Positions 20,457 through 28,659 of a stretch of 55,518 bases of DNA are shown here, one piece after another; within the stretch, counting starts at the first letter, position 1; each line of letters begins with the position of its first letter. A program made the position numbers and the translations under genes. The DNA is from Hyphomicrobiales bacterium (GTDB lineage: Bacteria; Pseudomonadota; Alphaproteobacteria; Rhizobiales; Rhizobiaceae), in the NCBI GenBank assembly GCA_900472605.1, contig UCJD01000035.1:73780-129297 (forward strand), given 5' to 3'. Under the pieces are notes generated by a model. The model was not told the DNA's origin. It ran no database searches and saw nothing but the letters and a program-made list of their open reading frames with translations.

Positions 20457-21167
20457 ATGTTACGAACGGACCTCGATTTTTCCATGTTTCCACAGGCAGG
20501 CTCGCGCCCGGTGCGCTGGCGGATCTCCAATGGGTTGGTGCCCTATCAGGAGGCTGTGGATATCATGGAGCGGGAAGTGGCTGCTATCGCCGAAGGTGGC
20601 GACGAGCTGGTGTGGCTGCTGGAGCATCCGCCACTCTATACGGCCGGAACCAGCGCCGATGCGCGCGATCTGGTGCAGCCCGATCGTTTCCCTGTTCATG
20701 CCACCGGGCGCGGTGGGGAGTATACCTATCATGGTCCTGGCCAGCGGGTCGCCTATGTAATGCTCGACCTGAAACGCCGCCGCCAGGATGTTCGCGCCTT
20801 CGTGGCGGCGCTGGAAGAGGTGATCATTCGTACGCTGGGTGAGATGAACGTGCGCGGTGAGCGCCGCGAGGATCGCGTGGGCGTATGGGTCTGTCGCCCC
20901 GACAGGCCGCCGCTGCCAGACGGGACGGTGGCGGAAGACAAGATCGCGGCACTCGGCATCCGCTTGCGCAAATGGGTGACGTTTCACGGGCTGTCGCTCA
21001 ATGTCGAACCCGATCTCGATCATTTCGGGGGGATCGTTCCCTGCGGGATTTCAGCCTATGGCGTCACCAGCCTTGTCGATCTTGGCTTGCCGGTAACGAT
21101 GGAGGATGTGGATGTGCTGCTGCGCGAAGCGTTCGAATCGGTGTTCGGCGAGACGGTGAACGGCTGA
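20457..21167 (+). CDS. lipB: Octanoyltransferase LipB
   Basis: Transfers octanoyl from acyl carrier protein to lipoyl domains, the first step of lipoate assembly; one acceptor is GcvH of the glycine cleavage system that gcvT belongs to. About 236 residues. Motifs: ATGRGGEYTYHGPGQ, a catalytic Lys in EDKIAALGIR, FHGLSLNVEPDLDHF, and a catalytic Cys in IVPCGIS. There are two close ATGs (20451 and 20457); AAGGA is six bases from the second, so 20457 is preferred. It is a single gene followed by a terminator. Confidence 0.95.
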   Translation: MLRTDLDFSMFPQAGSRPVRWRISNGLVPYQEAVDIMEREVAAIAEGGDELVWLLEHPPLYTAGTSADARDLVQPDRFPVHATGRGGEYTYHGPGQRVAYVMLDLKRRRQDVRAFVAALEEVIIRTLGEMNVRGERREDRVGVWVCRPDRPPLPDGTVAEDKIAALGIRLRKWVTFHGLSLNVEPDLDHFGGIVPCGISAYGVTSLVDLGLPVTMEDVDVLLREAFESVFGETVNG

Positions 21168-21194
21168 GCGATTAGTCAGACAAACGCAATATTG

Positions 21195-21230
21195 AAAAGG
21201 GCCAGCGGTTAGCCGGCCCTTTTCCTTTTT
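21195..21230 (+). terminator. Intrinsic terminator after lipB
   Basis: A stem of AAAAGGGCC with GGCCCTTTT, an 11-base loop, then CCTTTTT. The A-rich left arm means it should also work for the convergent minus-strand gene that ends at 21236. Confidence 0.85.
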
Positions 21231-21235
21231 GGGGT

Positions 21236-21604
21236 CTACTTGATTCCGACGTCGCGGCAGGCATCGGTGTGCGAGGCGCCGCTGTCGCCGCCTGCCGTAT
21301 GCAGGCCGTGACCCTTCGGCGAATCAGCGCATGGTGGGAGTGGCTTGATGCTTGCCGTCGCCATTTTGTCGACCGACGGCGCGACGCGAACGGGAGCGAA
21401 GCCGTCGCTATCTGTCGTGTAGTCGTTGGAATATTCCGGCGCCTTGTGCTGTGTGTAGCGAACGGGCTTCGATGGAGCAACTTTGACGGGAGCGAATCCG
21501 TCGCTGTCGTTGTTGTAATCGTTCGAATACATCGGCTGGGCAAAGGCTGCACCGGAAAGGCAGAGGGTAAGCACGGCTGCGGCGGCAACAAATTGAATGC
21601 GCAT
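21236..21604 (-). CDS. Secreted small protein with two 20-residue repeats
   Basis: A 122-residue protein with a clear Sec signal peptide (MRIQF, a hydrophobic core, then AFAQ with cleavage near residue 22). The mature part holds two near-identical 20-residue units, at 26-45 and 58-77, each containing YSNDY, DSDGFAPV and VAPS, spaced 32 residues apart. The Asp-rich DSDGFAP core resembles a calcium-binding or cell-envelope repeat, but I do not recognise a family. The C-terminus has two cysteines. GGAG eight bases upstream fixes the ATG at 21604. Periplasmic or surface location is inferred. Confidence 0.8.
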   Translation of the reverse strand: MRIQFVAAAAVLTLCLSGAAFAQPMYSNDYNNDSDGFAPVKVAPSKPVRYTQHKAPEYSNDYTTDSDGFAPVRVAPSVDKMATASIKPLPPCADSPKGHGLHTAGGDSGASHTDACRDVGIK

Positions 21605-21672
21605 ATCAGATCTCCTCAATCCATCGTTGCATACAACGTGGCAAGCATCCCCCTCGGCAAGAGGTAGTTCGC

Positions 21673-21686
21673 GCCTCAATTGAGGC
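21673..21686. promoter_or_regulatory. 14-bp palindrome upstream of the repeat protein
   Basis: GCCTCAATTGAGGC is a perfect palindrome about 70 bases before the start of the secreted repeat protein gene. Its position suits an operator; the regulator is unknown. Confidence 0.3.
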
Positions 21687-21871
21687 CGGATTGTGAAGGG
21701 GATACTACAGTCGCGAGCACGTTTTCTCACATGAAATCACGGCGGCGCGACTGCGTTTGATCGGTATTTGATTGGCCATGCGATTCGCTAAACCAGCCAG
21801 CGATCTGGCCTCATATCAGCAATCCAAAGACGATGTTTTTGTTGGAAACAACCCGTTTCGAAGGTGAAATG

Positions 21872-22600
21872 TTAGCCGGCGCTGCGCAGGCCGCTGGCGT
21901 CGATCAACTCGTTCACCAGTTCGGGCGTGAGCTCGCCGAACGCCTTGATGATGCGTGTCGGCCGCAGGCTTTCGATCGGGACATCGGAATAGCCGAAGGG
22001 CACCGCGATCGAAGGGATGGCGGCATTGCGCGCGACGAGGATGTCGTTGGCGCTGTCGCCGATCATGATCGTGCGCTTGGGGTCGCCGCCGGCCTTCTCG
22101 ATGGTGCCAAGCAGATGGCCGGCATCCGGCTTGCGGACCGCGAAGGTGTCGCCGCCAGTGATGGCGTCGAAATAGTGGGTCAGTTGCAGCCGCTCCAGCA
22201 GGGTGCGGGCAAGGCCCTCCAGCTTGTTGGTGCAGACGGCGAGCTTGTAACCCTTGCTCTTCAAGTGATCCATCGCGTCGATCAGCCCCGGATAGGGGAC
22301 CGTCGCGCCCGGCATGTTGTCCGTATAGTGGGCAATGAAGCGCTCGAGCAGCGCGGGAAACTTCTCGGGCTCCAGCGGATGCCCCTGCAGCTTGCAGGCT
22401 CTTTCGATCATGACCTTGGCGCCATGGCCGACCAGATGCGTCAGGTCGTCATAGGTGACCGGCGCGAGATCGAGTGCTGCGATCGTGTAATTGAGGCTGT
22501 CGACTAGGTCGACGTGGGTGTCGAGGAGGGTTCCGTCGAGATCGAAGACGACAAGGGCAGGGGTCAATGGAGTTTTCGCCTGTTCAGTGTTGGGATGCAT
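21872..22600 (-). CDS. gph: Phosphoglycolate phosphatase
   Basis: A HAD phosphatase that clears 2-phosphoglycolate formed by oxidative DNA repair or oxygenase activity. It has 242 residues. Motif I is VFDLDGTLLDT (two catalytic Asp), followed by a helical cap, the VCTNKLEGLA motif II region with Thr-Asn, a conserved Lys in AVRKPDAGHL, and IGDSANDI with the metal-binding acids. The start giving MHPNTEQ places motif I around residue 19. It is divergent from rpiA, with a shared 175-base region between them. Confident at family level and probable for substrate. Confidence 0.9.
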   Translation of the reverse strand: MHPNTEQAKTPLTPALVVFDLDGTLLDTHVDLVDSLNYTIAALDLAPVTYDDLTHLVGHGAKVMIERACKLQGHPLEPEKFPALLERFIAHYTDNMPGATVPYPGLIDAMDHLKSKGYKLAVCTNKLEGLARTLLERLQLTHYFDAITGGDTFAVRKPDAGHLLGTIEKAGGDPKRTIMIGDSANDILVARNAAIPSIAVPFGYSDVPIESLRPTRIIKAFGELTPELVNELIDASGLRSAG

Positions 22601-22775
22601 CCGAGTTAAGCGATGAGGGCCGCAAAAGCAACGCTTTGGCCCGGTGTGGCAGGCCTCCGGAATGTGTTTCGGATTTCCAAAGCAGGACGTTATTTTGGCT
22701 TTCGTTTGACTGGCTGGCCGTGTAAACAACGCAACCAACGTAGCATTGGCAACGCAAACTGGGAGTAAGCGGCGC

Positions 22776-23474
22776 ATGGACGCCCGCGAAATGAAGATCA
22801 AGGCCGCCGCGGCGGCGCTCGCCCATGTCGAGCATGGTATGCGTCTCGGGATCGGAACCGGAAGCACGGCCGAGGAGTTCGTGCGGTTGCTTGCCGAGAA
22901 AGTGGCCGACGGGTTCAAGGTCGAGGGCGTTCCGACATCGGAGCGCACGGCCCGGCTTTGCGTCGAGCTCGGCGTTCCCCTGAAGTCGCTCGACGAGCTG
23001 CCGGAACTGGACTTGACGATCGACGGCGCCGATGAGGTCGATGCGACGCTTGCGCTGATCAAGGGCGGCGGCGGCGCATTGCTGCGCGAAAAGATCGTTG
23101 CCGCCACATCCGGCCGCATGATCGTGATCGCCGACGAGAGCAAGCTGGTGGACACCCTGGGCGCGTTTCCTTTGCCGATCGAAGTCAACATGTTCGGCCT
23201 CGTTTCGACGCGCATCGCCATTGAAAAGACTGCCGCTAGACTTGGGCTTTCGGGTGGATTGACGCTGCGCCAATCCGGCGATGGCAATTTCACCACGGAT
23301 GGCGGGCACTATATTATCGATGCATCTTTTGGCCGTATTCCTGATGCAGAGGCGCTCTCAACTCAGTTGAATGCGATCCCTGGTGTCGTGGAACACGGCC
23401 TATTTCTCAATATGGCCGCGCTGGCGATCATCGCCGGTCCGGCGGGCGCGCGCGAGCTGCGGGCAACAAGGTAA
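22776..23474 (+). CDS. rpiA: Ribose-5-phosphate isomerase A
   Basis: Interconverts ribose 5-phosphate and ribulose 5-phosphate in the pentose phosphate pathway. It has 232 residues with the RpiA signatures GIGTGSTAEEFV, TIDGADEVD (catalytic acid region), IKGGGGALLREKI and ADESKLV. The ATG at 22776 is preferred: GGGAG lies upstream and the N-terminus then matches the family. It is followed after 15 bases by the DUF2059 gene, so the two probably share a transcript. Confidence 0.96.
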   Translation: MDAREMKIKAAAAALAHVEHGMRLGIGTGSTAEEFVRLLAEKVADGFKVEGVPTSERTARLCVELGVPLKSLDELPELDLTIDGADEVDATLALIKGGGGALLREKIVAATSGRMIVIADESKLVDTLGAFPLPIEVNMFGLVSTRIAIEKTAARLGLSGGLTLRQSGDGNFTTDGGHYIIDASFGRIPDAEALSTQLNAIPGVVEHGLFLNMAALAIIAGPAGARELRATR

Positions 23475-23489
23475 CAGGAGTTGGAACTC

Positions 23490-24053
23490 ATGAATAAATT
23501 TGCAGGTTTTGGCCGTTTTGCTGCTGCGACCGTCATTCTCTCGGGTGTTGTCCTGGGCTCGGTCGCCCATGCGCAGGAAGCGTCGCCGGAACAGCTGAAG
23601 GCGGCTCGCGCGGCAATCGACGCGATCGGCGCCACCACCCAGTTCGACAACATCCTGCCGGGTCTCGCCGAGCGCCTGAAGGCTGACCTGATCCAGGATT
23701 CGCCGAACTACCAGGACCAGATCACTGCCGAGGTCGACAAGCAGGCGCTGGCTCTGGCCCCGCGTCGCGCCGACCTCGAGAAGGAAGCCGCAGTAACCTA
23801 CGCCAAGGCGTTCACGGTCGAGGAACTCAATGCCATCGCCGCCTTCTATGGCTCGCCGGTTGGCCAGAAGCTCCTGAAGGACGGCCCGATCGCTTCGCGT
23901 GAAACCGTCAAGGCCGCCGACATCTGGGCGCAGGGTATCTCGCGTGATCTTCAAAAGTCGACCAGCACCGAGCTTGCCAAGGTGATCAAGCCGGCTCCGG
24001 CCGCCGGCACCGATCCGGCAGCGCCGGCCGCCAAGCCCGCTGCCAAGCCGTAA
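23490..24053 (+). CDS. DUF2059 domain-containing exported protein
   Basis: A 187-residue protein with a signal peptide (cleavage around VAHAQ, residues 24-28) and a helical periplasmic domain containing FTVEELNAIAAFYGSPVGQKLL, the hallmark of DUF2059. The C-terminus is a low-complexity Ala/Pro/Lys tail. The ATG at 23490 has CAGGAG upstream. It is directly downstream of rpiA and ends at a terminator. The family has no established biochemical role. Confidence 0.9.
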   Translation: MNKFAGFGRFAAATVILSGVVLGSVAHAQEASPEQLKAARAAIDAIGATTQFDNILPGLAERLKADLIQDSPNYQDQITAEVDKQALALAPRRADLEKEAAVTYAKAFTVEELNAIAAFYGSPVGQKLLKDGPIASRETVKAADIWAQGISRDLQKSTSTELAKVIKPAPAAGTDPAAPAAKPAAKP

Positions 24054-24077
24054 GGCCCGCATCATCGCTCGATACGA

Positions 24078-24106
24078 AGCCCCGGTTCGCCGGGGCTTTT
24101 GTTTTT
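24078..24106 (+). terminator. Intrinsic terminator after the rpiA-DUF2059 unit
   Basis: An AGCCCCGG / CCGGGGCT hairpin with a short TTCG-type loop, followed by TTTGTTTTT. It separates this unit from gor. Confidence 0.9.
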
Positions 24107-24166
24107 GGCGATATCGGTACTATATCAAGCCTTCCTTCCTGTTGACGATTCCTGCCGGAGATCCCC

Positions 24167-25552
24167 ATGACAGCCTATGATTACGACCTCTTTGTCATTG
24201 GTGGCGGCTCTGGCGGGGTGCGTAGCGCGCGCGTGGCGGCTGCACTCGGCAAGAAGGTGGCGATCGCCGAAGAATATCGCTACGGCGGTACCTGCGTCAT
24301 TCGCGGATGCGTTCCGAAGAAGCTGTTCGTCTACGCCTCGCAGTATCACGAGCATTTCGAGGATGCTGCCGGCTTCGGCTGGACCGTGGGCAAAAGCACG
24401 TTCGACTGGAAGACGCTGATCGCGGCCAAGGATGCGGAGATCACCCGCCTCGAAGGGCTCTACAAGAAGGGGCTTTCGGGTGCGAACGCCGAGATTCTCG
24501 ATACACGCGCCGAGCTTGTCGACCGGCACACCGTGCGGCTCGTCAATACCGGCAAGACGGTGACGGCGAAGACGATCGTGATTGCGACCGGTGGAACGCC
24601 GAACCTGCACGGCGCGCTGCCCGGCCACGATCTCTGCATCACCTCCAACGAAGCGTTTCATCTGGAGGAGCTGCCGCGCTCGATCGTGATTGTCGGCGGC
24701 GGCTATATTGCGGTCGAGTTCGCCAATATCTTCCATGGGCTCGGCGTCGAGACGACGCTCATCTATCGCGGGGCGGAAATCTTGTCGCGCTTCGACCACG
24801 ACCTGCGCCGCGGTCTACACGAGGCAATGGTGGCCAAGGGCATCAAGATCCAGTGCCATGACATGCTGAAGAGCGTGGCAAAGGGCGATGATGGACTTCT
24901 CGTCGAAACGCTCAACAACGGAACGATCAACGCCGACGTCGTCATGCTCGCCATCGGTCGCCTGCCGAACACGCACGGCCTCGGGCTTGAGGCGGCCGGT
25001 GTGGCGACGAATGCGCATGGCGCCATCGTTGTCGACGACTACTCGCGCACCAGCGTCGAGAACATCTATGCGCTGGGCGATGTCACCGACCGGGTACAGT
25101 TGACGCCGGTGGCGATCCATGAGGCGATGTGCTTCATCGAGACCGAATACAAGAACAATCCGACGAAGCCGGATCACGATACGATTGCGACGGCCGTGTT
25201 CTCGCAGCCGGAGATCGGCACGGTGGGGCTGACCGAGGAAGAGGCCGGCAAGCGCTACAGCGAAGTCGAGGTCTATCGCGCGCAGTTCCGGCCGATGAAG
25301 GCGACGCTGTCTGGGCGCACGGAAAAGATGATCATGAAGCTGATCGTCGATGCGGCGAGCCGCAAGGTGGTCGGCGCCCATATTCTCGGCCACGACGCCG
25401 GAGAGATGGCGCAGCTGCTCGGGATCACGCTGAAAGCCGGCTGCACCAAGGATGATTTCGACCGGACGATGGCTGTGCACCCGACCGCCGCCGAAGAGCT
25501 CGTCACGATGTATGCGCCGAGCTACCGCCTGAAGGATGGGCAGCGCGTCTGA
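24167..25552 (+). CDS. gor: Glutathione-disulfide reductase
   Basis: An FAD/NADPH-dependent enzyme that regenerates reduced glutathione, which the formaldehyde pathway in this window also consumes. It has 461 residues: an FAD-binding N-terminus (DLFVIGGGSGG), the redox-active disulfide in GGTCVIRGCVPKK (two Cys four residues apart), an NADPH domain GGGYIAVEFANIFHGLG, and the C-terminal interface with the catalytic dyad in VHPTAAEELV. A CCGGAG ribosome site precedes the ATG. It is a single-gene unit between a terminator and a convergent Tad gene. Confidence 0.96.
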   Translation: MTAYDYDLFVIGGGSGGVRSARVAAALGKKVAIAEEYRYGGTCVIRGCVPKKLFVYASQYHEHFEDAAGFGWTVGKSTFDWKTLIAAKDAEITRLEGLYKKGLSGANAEILDTRAELVDRHTVRLVNTGKTVTAKTIVIATGGTPNLHGALPGHDLCITSNEAFHLEELPRSIVIVGGGYIAVEFANIFHGLGVETTLIYRGAEILSRFDHDLRRGLHEAMVAKGIKIQCHDMLKSVAKGDDGLLVETLNNGTINADVVMLAIGRLPNTHGLGLEAAGVATNAHGAIVVDDYSRTSVENIYALGDVTDRVQLTPVAIHEAMCFIETEYKNNPTKPDHDTIATAVFSQPEIGTVGLTEEEAGKRYSEVEVYRAQFRPMKATLSGRTEKMIMKLIVDAASRKVVGAHILGHDAGEMAQLLGITLKAGCTKDDFDRTMAVHPTAAEELVTMYAPSYRLKDGQRV

Positions 25553-25573
25553 CGCGCCGCCGGTCGCTCCTAG

Positions 25574-26896
25574 TCAGCTGGTGATACGGGGCGTGCTGAC
25601 GATCTTCATGAACAGCGCCTGCATGGCCTCAGCGATGCCGTCGGTAGGGCTGACGGCGAAGTAGAGGCCCGGGCTTGCGCATTCCTGCATCTTCGAGGCG
25701 ATCTTGCCTTCGAAAGGCTTGACCCAATCATTGTAGAAGCCGTTGTCGGGAAGCGGCAAATACGGGGTGTAGAGGACGGCGATCTTGATGCCCTTGTCCT
25801 TGAGCGCCGTGCAGCTCTTGACGTCGATGGGCTCGATGCAGCGATTGCCATTGGCGCCGCGCGGGCTGGTGCAGCCTGATGGCTTGGCGCTGTCGCCGAC
25901 GCCATCGGCCACGAAGAACACGATCTTCTGGCGGTCGGCATCGCTTGTACCTTTGCCGACGGTGCCTTTGATCTCGTCCTTGATGCCGGCGAGCGCGCTG
26001 TCGAAGCTCGTCTGCTGGTCGTTATTGTAATTCTGGTATGGAATACTCATCAGCTGGATGGCGTTGGTCGCAGTCGCGACCTTGCCGAGGTCGTTGTTGA
26101 TCTCGGCGACCTTGAAGAGCTTGGCGTCCTGGGCTGTCTTGCCGAATGTGTAGGCCGCGACGCGAAACTGGTTGTCCAACGTCTGGGTGTCGGTCGCCTT
26201 CGCCATCAGCGCTTTGACGGCTTGCGCGACCACATCGATGCGGATCGTTATCTTGTTGTTGCGGGCGATGTTGTAGTAGCTGTTCTTGTCCTCTACGCCC
26301 GATGTCGAGACGATGTGACAAGCGAATGCGCAGGTGCCGTCGGAGCCAGAATTCGTCGCCTTGAGCATCTTGTTGATGTCATCCTGCGTCGCGCCGACGC
26401 CCATCGAGGGCGTGTTGTCCAGCAGCATGTAGAAATCCATGTAGGACGGCGTTTCATAGCGCGCCGTGGCCGTGCCCGAGATCGGCATGCTGGTCTGGCC
26501 GAGGATTTGCATGAACGAGGTCGGCACGCGCGTCTGGAAGGTGACCGACGATGTCAGCACGTTGCCGGTCTTAGTCACATCGATGTTGACATCGATTGGA
26601 AAGTCCGCCGCCTCACCCAACATCTGTGAGCGGAAGAGCTCCTGGGCGTCGGTCTTGCCTGTCGCGATCGGACCATCGCCGGTCATCGTCTGGGCTTTTT
26701 TCATGGCCGGCGACATCTGCGCGACGGCCCCTACGGCTGCGGCATCTGCCGCGGCCTGGAGTTGCGTGCGCATGCTGAGTGCGTGCGAGAAATCGATCGC
26801 CAACCCGGCTGCGCCGATCAACGGCACCGCGAGAATGGCGGTGATCATGCCGAAATTGCCCGAACGGTCCGCGACGAAACGGCCAAAGACGCGCAT
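25574..26896 (-). CDS. TadG-like pilus assembly protein with von Willebrand A-type domain
   Basis: A 440-residue protein with one N-terminal membrane helix in the TadG layout (RSGNFGMITAILAVPLIGAAGLAIDF, residues 11-36), then a TadG-N linker and a VWA-like domain. The MIDAS start is DNTPS (Asp160, Thr162, Ser164), a DxTxS variant. It is probably an inner-membrane-anchored minor component of a Flp/Tad pilus or another secreted apparatus. It stands alone, separated from the other Tad-type genes by aroG; no tadA/B/C or cpa genes are in the window. Confidence 0.88.
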   Translation of the reverse strand: MRVFGRFVADRSGNFGMITAILAVPLIGAAGLAIDFSHALSMRTQLQAAADAAAVGAVAQMSPAMKKAQTMTGDGPIATGKTDAQELFRSQMLGEAADFPIDVNIDVTKTGNVLTSSVTFQTRVPTSFMQILGQTSMPISGTATARYETPSYMDFYMLLDNTPSMGVGATQDDINKMLKATNSGSDGTCAFACHIVSTSGVEDKNSYYNIARNNKITIRIDVVAQAVKALMAKATDTQTLDNQFRVAAYTFGKTAQDAKLFKVAEINNDLGKVATATNAIQLMSIPYQNYNNDQQTSFDSALAGIKDEIKGTVGKGTSDADRQKIVFFVADGVGDSAKPSGCTSPRGANGNRCIEPIDVKSCTALKDKGIKIAVLYTPYLPLPDNGFYNDWVKPFEGKIASKMQECASPGLYFAVSPTDGIAEAMQALFMKIVSTPRITS

Positions 26897-27223
26897 AAGA
26901 ATATCCTACAGTAATTCTGGGGACTGAAAATTCATGCTTAAAAGAGGCGAACCATCATGCCCCGCCGTGTCAAAACAGGACGATCCTTAGCGTCAAAGCA
27001 TAAATTAGATACAAAGCGTCTTGGTATATCGAACGTTAAGCACGCCACGGGCGTTTGAAAATGCGGCCGCGAATACCTTTATAGGGCGTCATCGCATGGC
27101 GCGATAAGGCGGACAAAAGCGCGCCGAACCCCGCTATGCAAGTTGAAGCTAAACGGCTATAAGCCGCCCATATTTCAAGACGGGATATCCGGCCGGTACC
27201 GGATACTGAGACAGGTGAACGAG
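26897..27223. other. Gene-free region between divergent tadG-like gene and aroG
   Basis: This 327-base stretch holds a candidate aroG promoter (27055-27083), a short inverted repeat ATCCGG/CCGGAT about 30-50 bases before the aroG start, and no convincing gene. A 33-codon basic frame (26957-27058) with a GAGG-type site is present but is not supported by any recognisable feature. No attenuator-like leader rich in aromatic codons is visible. Confidence 0.5.
27055..27083 (+). promoter_or_regulatory. Candidate sigma-70 promoter for aroG
   Basis: TTGAAA and TTTATA with an exact 17-bp spacer, giving a leader of about 130 bases before the aroG ATG. Confidence 0.5.
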
Positions 27224-28597
27224 ATGGCACAGAATTGGACTCCGAACAGTTGGCGGCAAAAACCGATCCAGCAGGTTCCGGATTATCCGGATCAGGCAGC
27301 AGTTGCGGCGACAGAAGCCCAGCTGGCGTCGTATCCGCCGCTCGTTTTCGCAGGTGAGGCGCGCCGTCTGAAGAAGCATCTCGCCAACGTGGCGGAAGGC
27401 AACGGCTTCCTGTTGCAGGGCGGCGACTGCGCCGAGAGCTTTGCGGAACACGGCGCGGACAATATCCGCGACTTCTTCCGTGCCTTCCTGCAGATGGCTG
27501 TCGTCCTGACCTATGGCGCGCAGCTTCCTGTCGTCAAGGTAGGCCGTATCGCCGGCCAGTTCGCCAAGCCGCGCTCGTCGGGTATCGAAACGCTCGATGG
27601 CGTGTCGCTGCCGAGCTACCGTGGCGATATCATCAACGGTATCGAGTTCACCGAGGAAGCCCGCATTCCGAACCCGGAGCGCCAGGCCATGGCCTACCGC
27701 CAGTCGGCCGCGACGCTGAACCTTCTGCGCGCTTTCGCCATGGGTGGCTATGCCAACCTCGAGAACGTGCACCAGTGGATGCTCGGCTTCATCAAGGACA
27801 GCCCGCAGGGCGAGCGCTATCGCAAGCTTGCGGATCGCATCAGCGAGACCATGGATTTCATGAAGGCGATCGGCATCACTGCTGAGAACCAGCCGAGCCT
27901 GCGCGAGACGGATTTCTTCACCAGCCACGAGGCGCTGCTTCTCGGCTATGAAGAAGCGCTGACGCGCGTCGATTCGACCTCGGGTGACTGGTACGCCACG
28001 TCCGGTCACATGATCTGGATCGGCGACCGTACGCGCCAGCTCGATCACGCGCATGTGGAATACTGCCGCGGCATCAAGAACCCGATCGGTCTGAAGTGCG
28101 GCCCGACGCTGCAGGCGGACGATCTGTTGAACCTGATCGACGTTCTGAACCCGCAGAACGAGGCCGGGCGTCTGACGCTGATCTGCCGCTTCGGCCACGA
28201 CAAGGTCGCCGAGCATCTGCCGCGTCTCATCCGCGCCGTTGAGAAGGAGGGCCGGAAGGTCGTCTGGTCCTGTGATCCGATGCACGGCAACACGATCACG
28301 CTCAACCACTACAAGACCCGCCCGTTCGAGCGGATCCTGTCGGAAGTCGAAAGCTTCTTCCAGATCCATCGCGCGGAAGGCTCGCATCCAGGCGGCATCC
28401 ACATCGAGATGACCGGCAAGGACGTCACCGAATGCACCGGTGGCGCGCGCGCCGTGACGGCGGAAGACCTGCACGACCGCTACCACACGCATTGCGACCC
28501 GCGTCTCAATGCCGACCAGGCACTCGAGCTCGCCTTCCTGCTTTCCGAGCGGATGAAGAGCGGTCGCGACGAGAAGCGGATGGCCGTCAACGGCTGA
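27224..28597 (+). CDS. aroG: Class II 3-deoxy-7-phosphoheptulonate synthase
   Basis: First enzyme of the shikimate pathway: phosphoenolpyruvate plus erythrose 4-phosphate gives DAHP. It has 457 residues of the plant-type (class II) family: LVFAGEARRLKKHLA, FLLQGGDCAESF with the metal-binding Cys, RIAGQFAKPRS, WIGDRTRQLDHAHVEY, VWSCDPMHGN, and HPGGIHIEMTGKDVTECTGG. The ATG giving MAQNWTPNSW is chosen, with AGGTGA upstream. It is a single gene with its own promoter and terminator, interrupting two Tad-type loci. Gene naming differs between genomes; the enzyme class is certain. Confidence 0.96.
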   Translation: MAQNWTPNSWRQKPIQQVPDYPDQAAVAATEAQLASYPPLVFAGEARRLKKHLANVAEGNGFLLQGGDCAESFAEHGADNIRDFFRAFLQMAVVLTYGAQLPVVKVGRIAGQFAKPRSSGIETLDGVSLPSYRGDIINGIEFTEEARIPNPERQAMAYRQSAATLNLLRAFAMGGYANLENVHQWMLGFIKDSPQGERYRKLADRISETMDFMKAIGITAENQPSLRETDFFTSHEALLLGYEEALTRVDSTSGDWYATSGHMIWIGDRTRQLDHAHVEYCRGIKNPIGLKCGPTLQADDLLNLIDVLNPQNEAGRLTLICRFGHDKVAEHLPRLIRAVEKEGRKVVWSCDPMHGNTITLNHYKTRPFERILSEVESFFQIHRAEGSHPGGIHIEMTGKDVTECTGGARAVTAEDLHDRYHTHCDPRLNADQALELAFLLSERMKSGRDEKRMAVNG

Positions 28598-28622
28598 TCG
28601 GCTGATGATAGTGAATTGAAGG

Positions 28623-28648
28623 AGCCCGGCCGTCGCGCCGGGCTTTTT
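28623..28648 (+). terminator. Intrinsic terminator after aroG
   Basis: An AGCCCGGC/GCCGGGCT hairpin followed by TTTTT, between convergent aroG and the 579-residue Tad-type gene. Confidence 0.9.
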
Positions 28649-28659
28649 CATTGCACGTC

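Noticed and set aside
26957..27058. 33-codon basic open frame (starting MPRRVKTGRS) with a GAGG-like site
   Set aside because: Between divergent genes, no hydrophobic or family feature, poor spacing of the ribosome site, and it overlaps the -35 of the candidate aroG promoter.
27143..27223. Attenuator leader peptide before aroG
   Set aside because: The short ATG frame in the leader has no run of aromatic codons and the nearby hairpins are weak without a T-tract.
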